A stretch of 64,000 nucleotides of DNA from NCBI GenBank assembly GCA_001972305.1, contig BDDD01000562.1, forward strand, positions 356,837 through 420,836, in the 5' to 3' direction. This document shows positions 22,022-31,077 of this stretch, piece after piece. This DNA is from Cephalotus follicularis (lineage: Eukaryota > Streptophyta > Magnoliopsida > Oxalidales > Cephalotaceae). Position numbers and translations under genes: made by a program. Under the pieces are notes generated by a model that worked only from the letters and a program-made list of their open reading frames with translations, ran no database searches and was not told the DNA's origin. Within the stretch, counting starts at the first letter, position 1. Each line of letters starts with the position of its first letter.

Positions 22022-23230
22022 ATTAAGAATTTTTGTACATCACTTGTGCTTGTTTTATTTCTCTGCTTTGACATACTATAAAGTACTTAGTAAGTACCGT
22101 ACTTTTTGACCCCGGGCTCTGCCTGCGTTGCGTGCTGTGCTTGAGCTCTTCCCGGGCTTGCACTGTCCCTTTAGGGTAATAGAGTGTAAATAAAATAACA
22201 ATCTTCTAAATTGATAAACTTGATCACCTAAGCTTTGTAGTCCCCTTAGGACGCCTTGTTTTAAAGGCGCTTAGGCAAAGAGGCTTAGTCTTTACGAGTT
22301 CTATTGTGTTCGTAGAATAAGTCTTTTGTCTGCCCGGGTAAGTTCCTATGGGTTTGCCGAGCAGGATATCGTCCGGTTCAGCACGTTGTGAACTAGGTCG
22401 TCTGAGCTTGCAGTCCTCGTAGGGACACTTGTATTAAAGCGCTCAGTACAACGAACTTGATCGTTGCGAGTTCCCATGTATTTGCCTCTCAAGACACGAC
22501 TTTAGGTCTGGCCGAACAAGTTCTCATGGTGTTGCCGACCAGAGTGTGCTCCCTGGGGAGTCTTATTGCTTCTTTGGAAGTCTTTACGTGTTCCCCTGGG
22601 GGGGGGGTGTTCTTTTTGTGATGCCCCCTGGGGGGTCTTTTTGTTGAGTGCTCCCCTGGGGGAGGCTTTGTTGGGTGCTCCCCTAGGGGAGGCTTTGCAT
22701 CTCGGGTCGGTCGACCCTAGGCTGGGGTCTGGTGGGGTCCTCGGGTGTTAGTATCCGGGCTCGCTCACGGGCGTTAAGGGAGAGTAAGGAGTTTGCCTTA
22801 GTTTTGCCCGTGCTCCCGACCTCGGACCAGCTCGATCCCTGGAGATATTTTGTCGGGCGGGCCTCAGTGGGTCCCTTGGGTACCTAGCCGGGGTGAGATT
22901 CCATCTCCTAAGCGTAGGTTGAGCATTTGGGGGACTTCGGGTGGTTGTCCCCTACTTGGTGTTACTTTTTTGGTTTGCCCCTTGGGGGGCCTTTTTTGAA
23001 ATGCCCCCTGGGGGGTCTTTCGCTGAGTGCTCCCCTAGGGGAGGATTTATTGCTTTTGCCCCCTGGGGGGTCTTTTGGCTGAAGGGGGTTGATCGGCGGC
23101 TGTTCAGAGGTTTAAGGACATGAACATTGGTCCTCCAGTCCCTTGCAAACTTGGAACTATAGTCTTGGACACAAATTTTGAAGAAAAAATTCAGCTTTAT
23201 TCCCTCTTTGAATTTTTGTACATTTTACAC
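22022..23230. repeat. Tat-1 spacer with CCCCTGGGG dyad repeats
   Basis: Between the antisense gene and the end of pol. Short units of about 25-40 bp, GCCCCCTGGGGGGTCTTTT and GTGCTCCCCTGGGGGAGGC, recur at about 22590-22700 and 22975-23080. Each has a CCCC(T/A)GGGG palindrome. No convincing coding frame. Confidence 0.6.
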
Positions 23231-24990
23231 TCACTGGTAGTATTTCCTCAGATGCTCAACATTCCAAGTTCTGGCAATTTCCCTGCCCCCCAGAGTTTCA
23301 AGTTTGAATTTTCCTGAGCGGAGCACTCTCTTGATCTTGTACGGCCCTTCCCAGGCCGGGGCTAGCTTTCCTCTGGTACCGGTTGGGTCTGAAATTGCTG
23401 AGTTGCACAGGACTAGATCTCCTTGCCTTAGGGGTATGAGGCTCACCCTTTTGTTGTAGTAACGGCTCACCCTTTGTTGGTAAGCTGCGACTCTGATGGC
23501 GGCCTTGTCTCTGAACTCTCCTACTAAATCAAGGAGGCATCTGAGTCCTTCTTCGTTGTTCTCCTCAGTGAAGTACACAACCCTTGGTGATTGGACACCA
23601 ATCTCCACCGGTATCATAGCCTCAGCTCCGAAACAGAGGCTGTATGGGGCTCACCAGTTGTGGTCCGAGGAGTGATTCTATAAGCCCATAACACACTTGG
23701 TAGCTCCTCCGTCCATCTTCCTTTGCTGTCTTCGAGGCGTTTCTTCAAGCCCGACATAATTTCTCTGTTTATCACCTCTGCTTGGCCATTGCTCTGGGAG
23801 TAGGCTACTGAGGCGAGCCTATGCTCTATTCTCCATTCTTTGCAAAAGTCACGGAAGGCCTGACAGTCGAACTATTTCCCATTATCTGAGACTATTATCC
23901 TCGGGACTCCAAATCTGGAGATGATGGACTTCCAGACAAAGCTTTCCGTGTTCTTCTCTGTAATTGTGGCCAAAGGTTCTGCTTCTACCCACTTGGTAAA
24001 ATAGTCCACTGCTACAATGATAAACTTCCTCTGGCCTGTCACCATAGGTAGTGGTCCTACGAAGTCCATTCCCTATTGTGCAAAGGGCCAAGGGGTCGTG
24101 ATAGACGTCAGAGGTTGAGAAGGTCTTCGGCTTATATTTGCGTTCCTCTGGTACTTGTCACATTTCCTTACCAAATCTATAGCATCTTGGTGCAAGGTCG
24201 GCCAGTAGTAGCCCTGCCTTAGCAGCTTGCGGGATAACGTCCTGCCCCCTGTGTGATTGCCACAAATTCCTTCATGGACTTCCCTTAGAGCATAATCGGC
24301 CTCTAGGGGATTCAAGAACCTCAGCCAAGGGAAAGAGAAAGATCTTTTGTAGAGGATCCCATCGCGGAGCTGAAATCTGTTTGCTATGTACACAAGTTTC
24401 TTCACCTCCACGGGGTCCTCAGGTAAAATTCCATTCCTCAGCCAGTTGATGAACGGGGTCATCCAATTTGGCTCCTGTGGTCACATCTAATTTAGAGATG
24501 GTGGGCCTGTCCAGGTAGTCTACCAGCACGGTTCGATTCCTCTCTAGCTCTTCCGCAATGGCTAGTTTCTACAATTGGTCTGCTCGGGCGTTTTTTGCTC
24601 TGGGTATTTTGACAACTCTTAGAACTTCGAAGGCTGACCTTAAACTCTGGAAGTGTGATAAATATTTTTCCATTGAGTATTCTCGGGCCTCAAACTCTCC
24701 AATGGCCAGGCCAACCACTAGCTGAGAATCATTGGAGGCCTCTATCTTCTGCGCCTCCAAGTGCTTCGCAATTGTCAGTCCGGCTATCAGGGCTTCCCAT
24801 TCAGCTTCGTTGTTTGTAGCTTTAAAACCCAACCTCAGAGCATATTCCAATGTCCAACCACCTGGACTTGTTAACACCAGTCATGCCCCACTGCTAGTGA
24901 CGCAGGAGGCGCCATCCACGGACAACTTCCACATCCCCCTCTCACTCTCGGAGGGGTCCTCCTCCATACACGCCGTAGGTGTATTATCTC
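23231..24990 (-). pseudogene. Tat-1 pol, 3' half: second RNase H and integrase
   Basis: On the minus strand 24569-24990 encodes the plant-type second RNase H (GWTLEYALRLGFKATNNEAE, DSQLVVG), 24073-24462 the integrase zinc-binding region (HEGICGNHTGG, CDKYQRNA), 23872-24069 the catalytic core (MDFVGPLP, DYFTKWVEAEPLA, IIVSDNGK) and 23231-23617 the C-terminal part (GPYKIKRVL, ending NVEHLRKYYQ). No chromodomain follows, as expected for Tat. Sirevirus-2 interrupts pol at 24991. Broken. Confidence 0.85.
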
Positions 24991-25860
24991 TGTTGACATT
25001 TATGTCTCAATCCTAAGTTTTGATGATAACATATTTGTATTTGACAAAGCTTCTTAATGTGCAAGAAAGAAATAAAGTGAGTAAAACAGCAAGAATTATG
25101 CAGAACACAGCCCAGACCGTCGACGCCCAAGCTTTAAGCGACAACGCTTTATCAGGCGGTCGAGACAAGAGGCTAAGCGTCTACCGGTGGAGCACTTGGA
25201 GAAATGGAAATAACACTCAAACTGTCGACGCCCAGATTCAAGCGTTTGCGCTTTGAGGCACTAAGCGTCTGCTCTTAGTGCAAAGCGCCGTTCGATTAAA
25301 CCAGTGGACACAACTTCTATTTAAAGGGGCTTAAGCGTCGACGCCCGAGTCTAAGCGTCAGCGCTTTGAGGTGACGGTCGACTCCAACTTTGAACGCCTG
25401 TGCTTTGAGATGAATATTCAAATTTGAGATCCCCAACGGTCACATGACCGTCGACGCTTTAAGCGTGACAGTCGACGCTTTAGTCGACTGGAACAGTTTC
25501 TGACAGATTTCAGTGGACATTCCATTATGGAATTAATCCTAAACTAATCCCAAAGGATCTATGAGGCAAGAAGCTATAAATGGACGAATGTTTTGAAGAA
25601 TGAAAGATAGAACAACACAAGCAAAGCAAATATACAAACATCATTCCAAGCAAACACTCAAAGAGGATCAAAATCAAAAGCTCATTCAAAAGCCTTCATT
25701 TTACATTTTAAGCCAATTCTTGTTCTCACTGTTTTGAGCATTCTTATCTTGTAATATCCAACCTTGTATGAGGTTTAGCTACAAACTCTACTCTTTATAC
25801 TTTGATTGTAATAGGGGAGTGAACCCTAGTGAATTTGGGGAGTGAACCCTGAAATTACTA
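24991..25860 (+). repeat. Sirevirus-2 5' LTR
   Basis: Starts TGTTGACA. Dyad array 25110-25490, then TATA-like TATAAATGG at 25575-25583, then R/U5. The inner end is not clear: from about 25860 to 26015 the sequence resembles the other strand of the LTR inner end seen at 6590-6750. Confidence 0.8.
25110..25490. repeat. Dyad array in the U3 of Sirevirus-2
   Basis: Hand-read centres near 25121, 25142, 25161, 25181, 25226, 25246, 25269, 25289, 25339, 25359, 25379, 25399, 25452, 25473 and 25485. Motifs include CCGTCGACGCC, AAGCGTTTGCGCTT, AAGCGTCAGCGCTT and AGTCGACTG. Most steps are 19-23 bp or about twice that. The array ends about 85 bp upstream of the TATA-like box. Confidence 0.78.
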
Positions 25861-26016
25861 ACTATATGGCAACCTTAAACAAGAAGAAAATTGTATGCGG
25901 AAATTACAATTTAAACTATGAATATAGACAATCACACAAGAACAAATAAATTAAAGAGATTAGGGATAGAGAGAATGCAAACAGATTTATAGTGGTTCGG
26001 CAAATCCGTGCCTACN

Positions 26017-27065
26017 AAAAGCTAAGTGGTTATTTACTTGAAAATGGTTTTAAGAGAGGCACTATTGACATTACACTTTTTACAAAATCTGTCAATGATG
26101 AAATTTTGATTGTTCAAGTGTATGTAGATGATATCATTTTCGGTTCTACTAACAAAAATTTGTGCAAGAATTTTGCTAAGATTATGCAGGTGGAATTCGA
26201 AATGAGCTTGATGGGTGAGCTTAATTACTTCCTTGGACTTCAAGTCAAACAATTGGAGGAAGGCATCTTCATCAATCAATCAAAGTATGTCAAGGACTTA
26301 CTTAAGAAATTTGGGATGAAGAATGCTAAAAGGAGCAAGACACCCATGAGCACAATAACAAAGCTTGACAAGGATGAGCAAGGTAAGTCAATCGATCAAA
26401 AACTATATAGAAGCATGATAGGATCGTTGCTTTATTTAACGGCAAGTAGGCCGGATATCTTGTTTAGTGTTTGTTTGTGTGCTAGATTTCAAGCTTGTCC
26501 CAAAGAATCACATTTGCATGCCGTAAAACGCATTTTCAAATATTTAGTATATACACCGTCCTTAGGATTATGGTATCCTAGGAAATCATCATTTGACCTA
26601 CACACTTACTCCGATGCTGATTTCGGAGGATATAAGGTGGATAGAAAGAGCACAAGTGACACTTGTCAATTCTTAGGCAATATGCTCATTTCTTGGTTTA
26701 GCAAGAAATAAAATTCGGTAGCTCTTTCGACTACCGAAGCCGAATATATTGCCGTAGGTAGTTGTTGCGCACAAGTAATGTGGATGAAGCAACAACTCTT
26801 TGATTATGGTTTTATCTTTAAAAAGGTGTCAATTAGGTGTGATAATACTAGTGCTATATGCTTAGGGAAAAATCTCGTTCATCACTCAAGAACCAAGCAC
26901 ATAGACATTAGATATCACTTTATTAAAGACCGCATTGAAAAAGGTGACATAGAATTAGTTTTCGTCCCGATCAAAGAACAAGTCGCGGACATATTCACAA
27001 AACCCCTAGATGAACAAACCTTCTCGAAATTTAGATTGGAATTAGGTTTGTGTGAAATTGAGTGA
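26017..27065 (+). pseudogene. Sirevirus-2 reverse transcriptase (part) and RNase H
   Basis: 26017-26711 holds the C-terminal half of copia reverse transcriptase (YVDDIIFGSTN, LNYFLGLQVKQ, LLYLTASRPDI). About 26700-27065 holds RNase H (LSTTEAEYIA-like, RTKHIDIRYHFIKD, VADIFTKPLDE). The sequence is close to 2436-3178 of Sirevirus-1. Broken. Confidence 0.85.
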
Positions 27066-27181
27066 TTTAACATGTTTATATGATCGGTGTGAATATGTAT
27101 GAATGTTCAAAATGCCTATCTTTTCATGTTTGCATCATTTGCATACATTCTCGCGCATAAACGGCAAATCTGCAGAAAAAT

Positions 27182-27326
27182 AGAGCAAAGCGCCGACCGT
27201 TGCTTTTAAAGCGTCAGCGCTTTAAAGCAAATTAGGGTTCGAAATTTGGGAAAATTGGTCTAAGCGCCGACGCTTAAACCAATTCTGTCGACGCTTTAAT
27301 CGGGTTTTAAGTTTCTAAGCGCCGTC
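27182..27326. repeat. Dyad array in front of the extra frame (Sirevirus-2)
   Basis: Five dyads (AAGCGCCGACCGTT, AAAGCGTCAGCGCTTT, AAGCGCCGACGCTT, TGTCGACGCTT, AAGCGCCG) with centres near 27194, 27215, 27268, 27289 and 27323. They lie 117-250 bp upstream of the start at 27443. A pyrimidine-rich leader-like stretch (TTCTCTTTTCTCTC) follows. Confidence 0.75.
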
Positions 27327-27442
27327 TGCCACACAGTTTTACCGAAATTTTCAAACCCTAACTTCTCTTTTCTCTCTTCTCTGGCGATTTCTTGGAGAAA
27401 TACTGTCGGAAATCGAAGATTAACCTTCCTACAACCTCAACC

Positions 27443-28702
27443 ATGACAAGAACCAAGGATCTTGAGCAAGGACAAGGGTCCAAAAGCAAGAAGAAGACGG
27501 TTGGGCAAAAAGGGAAGAAGGGAAAGGGGGTTGCCACTGAATCTTCAGCTACTGAGGTGATTGCTTCTAAACCTAGGTACCCAGAGGCTTACTTCAATAG
27601 GAAAATACTAGTTGGCAAAGTTTTAGACTTTGATTTTTGCATTAGGGAAGGTTTTCCCATAGTAGAGTGGATTAGGGCTCAAGGCTTAGAACCGTTTTTC
27701 ACTATTAATCTACCTAGTTATCCCGAACTCATGAAAGAGTTATATGTAAACATCCGTGGTGGTGCTTTGGATAGTGTAGTCACAATGGTCAAACACAATA
27801 GAATTGATTTAGACCTAGATAGGTTAAACACTATCCTAAGGGTTCCGAACCTTGGTGCTAGGGGTTGGAACCAACGGTCTTGGGTAATTAACGAAGACTT
27901 TGACAAGCAAGACTGTGTACGTGTTCTTTTTGGTGAGAATGTCGACTTTGTTCAAAGGATGTACACTAGGAATCTCCCTTTTCACTATAGATTCCTACAC
28001 CGTGTTGTATGCACGCATATTCTCCCTAAGGCCGGTGGGTTCGATGAGATGACCCACATGGAAGCCTATACAATGTACCATTTGATCACCGGGCGACAAA
28101 TAAATGTTCTATCCCTGATGGTTTGTCATATGCACTCGATTCATGACTGGGAGAATGTGAGATTAGGGTATAGCAATATTATAACCAAGATTCTCCAATT
28201 TTTCAAAGTCGACCTTTCTGGAGAAGTGCACCATGATCTCCAAAGTGCAGACAAGCTGGGAAAAGGAACCCTTGGAAGAATGGGGTTCAAAAAGCACAAA
28301 AGGACAGGTGTTTGGATTCTGAGGGATGAGGATTCCAATAGAGTTGTGGAAGAGGAGGGAGAAGCCGAGGTAGGGGAAGAAGCTGAGAATATACCCCTGC
28401 AGATCGAACCTGAAGCTCAACCCATCCCGGATGTCCATCTTCCAAGAAATAGGCTAGATGAGATATTCGACGCTATCAAAGGCATGCAGCAGAGTATTGC
28501 GAAGATGGAGACGAGTATGCAGTGCGTAAGGAGGCGACAGAAGCGTCTTGCCAAAAGATTTGCTGACACAGGCATTATAGAGTATGGTGGCCTCATATCT
28601 TCATCTTCTAGCCACGACGACGATCCCCCGGACGAGGCTGCAACCGACGATATGGAGGGAGATGTCGGAGGTGGTGATGAGGGCACTCATATGGACGAAT
28701 GA
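27443..28702 (+). CDS. Extra 3' reading frame of Sirevirus-2, whole, about 420 aa
   Basis: One open frame downstream of RNase H in sense orientation. ATG at 27443 (MTRTKDLEQ) is chosen because the Sirevirus-1 copy starts at the same aligned place; the frame stays open to 27392. Layout: basic N terminus (residues 1-45), a globular domain about 50-290 (YFNRKILVGKVLDFDF, EGFPIVEWIRAQGLEP, THMEAYTMYHLITG, LGKGTLGRMGFKK), an acidic stretch about 300-345, a helical segment about 350-395 and an acidic tail. There is no signal peptide or membrane segment. It resembles the plant family called putative plant transposon protein (Transposase_32 type), by memory only. The role is unknown. Its position is that of Sirevirus env-like genes. 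Confidence 0.75.
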   Translation: MTRTKDLEQGQGSKSKKKTVGQKGKKGKGVATESSATEVIASKPRYPEAYFNRKILVGKVLDFDFCIREGFPIVEWIRAQGLEPFFTINLPSYPELMKELYVNIRGGALDSVVTMVKHNRIDLDLDRLNTILRVPNLGARGWNQRSWVINEDFDKQDCVRVLFGENVDFVQRMYTRNLPFHYRFLHRVVCTHILPKAGGFDEMTHMEAYTMYHLITGRQINVLSLMVCHMHSIHDWENVRLGYSNIITKILQFFKVDLSGEVHHDLQSADKLGKGTLGRMGFKKHKRTGVWILRDEDSNRVVEEEGEAEVGEEAENIPLQIEPEAQPIPDVHLPRNRLDEIFDAIKGMQQSIAKMETSMQCVRRRQKRLAKRFADTGIIEYGGLISSSSSHDDDPPDEAATDDMEGDVGGGDEGTHMDE

Positions 28703-29559
28703 GCATTTTGCATCTCATGTCTCACTTGCATTTTTCTGTTGTCTTTGCTATGGTCTTGTGATTTGTAATCTTAGCTTGAACATTTTGATTTCAGTTTGTA
28801 ACAAAGACCTTTGTGTAATGAAAAATGACTTTGTTATGTTCAATGAGTAAAAACATATGTTAATGCAATATGGTTTGTTTTAATGTTTGTTTTAAATGTG
28901 TTGGACTGGAATTGTGCAGCTTGATATATGAAATGGATGTGCATATTGTGTTGTGGCATGTTTGGTTTAATAGGTGGTTCAAAATTGTGGACTATGCAAA
29001 TATTATGGATGCTTGTTTTTCATACTATGTGCAAAACAGTTTTGATATGTTTGGTTTAGTAGTTTTTTGCAGGATGTTTACAAGATTGGGTTCAAACTCA
29101 ATGTGTAAAATGGTTTAAATAACTTGTTCACTTTGGTAAACATTTTTGTTGAAAAGTTAATATTGGAGCATAGATTGCATGCTCAAATGATATTATTTAT
29201 AAGTTATGGATATAGCTTTTCACTCCCTTTTATGATGATAACAAAATGGGGGAGAATATTGTAAGTTTGAATTTGGGGAAGAAAATGGTAAAATTGAGAG
29301 AGTTTGGGAGAGAATTTGAGAGTTTGGGAGAGAATTTGAGAGATAGCATATAAATGCATCATGGGTCTTAATGACAAAGTTATATATCCCTTATATGACT
29401 AAGGGGGAGGTAATAAACTCAGGGGGAGCTATTGCCTTTGAGCTCTTAACTAAGGTCTCAAATTTTACATCATATGCACTTTATTTGTTAATGCTTATAA
29501 CTTAACAATTATTATGCTTTAAATGTAACAAATTTTGTCATCATCAAAAAGGGGGAGAT
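28703..29559 (+). other. Sirevirus-2 3' untranslated stretch with polypurine tracts
   Basis: Low-complexity T/G-rich DNA. GGGGGAGA-type purine tracts at about 29245, 29405, 29422 and 29546; the last (AAAAAGGGGGAGAT) touches the 3' LTR. A short unit GAGAGTTTGGGAGAGAATTT repeats at about 29295-29340. Confidence 0.65.
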
Positions 29560-29767
29560 TGTTGACATTTATGTCTCAATCCTAAGTTTTGATGATAACA
29601 TATTTGTATTTGACAAAGCTTATTAATGTGCAAGAAAGAAATAAAGTGAGTAAAACAGCAAGAATTATGCAGAACACAGCCCAGACCGTCGACGCCCAAG
29701 CTTTAAGCGTCAGCGCTTTATCAGGCGGTCGAGACAAGAGGCTAAGCGTCTACCGGTGGAGCACTTC
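29560..29767 (+). repeat. Sirevirus-2 3' LTR, partial
   Basis: Matches 24991-25198 almost base for base and then passes straight into Tat-1 reverse transcriptase sequence at 29768. Confidence 0.85.
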
Positions 29768-30013
29768 AAGTCTTTGATGTGGGGGCTCCTGGCTGGGGTT
29801 TTGACGAGCATGTCGTCAATGTAGACCTCCATGTTTCTCCCAATCTGGGGCTCAAAGATTTTGTTGACCAGTCGCTGGTAGGTGGCCCCTGCGTTCTTCA
29901 AACCAAAGGGCATGACCTAGTAACAATACATCCCCCGGTCCGTGATGAACGTTGTCTTGTTCTCATCAGGGCCATACATGGGGATTTGATTATACCCCGA
30001 GTAGGCATCCAAG
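29768..30013 (-). pseudogene. Tat-1 reverse transcriptase segment
   Basis: Minus strand encodes MEVYIDDMLVKTPARSPHI and MPFGLKNAGATYQ, the reverse transcriptase active-site region, close to 61240-61400 of Tat-2. The last five bases, CCAAG, are the target duplication of insertion F. Confidence 0.85.
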
Positions 30014-30760
30014 TGATGGAAACGGATAAACAGAATCCGGTGCCAAAAACGGACTAAGGCATATAGGGTGTAGAACAAAACAAAAACATAGAAAATGGCA
30101 GCGGAAGAACACCCAATAAAATCAAAAACAGTCCATAAGGCATGTCCACAGACCACATGGATCACCACATCATCACATTAATTGAATTAGTGTCACCATA
30201 GCAAGCAATGGTGACACAAAAGCGTAGCAATAAGAGAAGTACCAAGAGGTATACCAACGGTGTAAGCTCCTTCTTTCTTTGCCGCTACACACTTGAGTAG
30301 ATTCCCTCTTTATTCTTCTCCAAGTCACTGGAACAACAAGCAATCCAACCAGCAATAACCAAGAACAAAGTGTATGAACTATCTATCTCTCACTAAGCTT
30401 AGAAAAGGTAAATTGATATTGACCAATGAAGTCAAAAATCAATCCACCCTAGATAAGCTCTTGCTTGATGTTTAACAATGAAGGGAACACTATCTGCAGA
30501 GAGAAATTCGAGCCATCCTTGCCCAGCAAAAACTCTATCACCCCATTTTATTTTCTAGCAGAAAATGCTTATCACTAGCCTCCTTTTTCTCTCTCCCACC
30601 CTCCCATTCACTTAGGATCATGGTCCTCACTCCTAGGGAGTCTGTGGCCATGATCCCCACGTTCCCATAACATGCAAGAATGGGAGATGGCTGCTGGAGA
30701 TAAGAGAGAAAATGTGCCCACGAAGTGAGTTCGTGCACAGGTTGCACGTCCTGCTCAAAG

Positions 30761-30836
30761 ACGTCGATGCTTTCTAAAAGACATCGACGCCTATAAAAAC
30801 GTTAAGAATCGACGGCTTTCTAAAAGCCATCGACGC
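30761..30836. repeat. TCGA dyad group in insertion F
   Basis: Four dyads of the ACATCGACGC / GACGTCGATGC type, centres near 30765, 30785, 30810 and 30831 (steps 20, 25, 21). Confidence 0.6.
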
Positions 30837-31077
30837 TTTGTCTGGCCAGTGAAGCAATTATAGTCTAACTCTTTTAGTGATCTTATGTACCCTTCGAATA
30901 TTGGTTAAGTAAGATCAAACATATGTGTTTCCACAAAATGCAAAATCCACATAACCGATATTTCACACCAAGACTTAATATGTCCAACATATTAAAGAAC
31001 TAATCATTATAAGGCAATGACCCTTTAAAATCTTGGTTAAAACAAGAGATGTTCATAAATTACCAAAATACCCCTAG

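Larger units (their letters stand above)
24991..29767 (+). mobile_element. Sirevirus-2, partial, nested in Tat-1
   Basis: The 5' LTR starts at 24991 (TGTTGACATTTATG) and the partial 3' LTR at 29560. Between them lie a reverse transcriptase piece and RNase H (26017-27065), a dyad array, a whole extra frame (27443-28702) and polypurine tracts. gag and integrase are not present. The stretch shared by the two LTRs (about 208 bp) shows only three or four differences by eye, so it is young. It has a rearranged junction with a single N at 26016. It belongs to the same family as Sirevirus-1. Confidence 0.85.
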
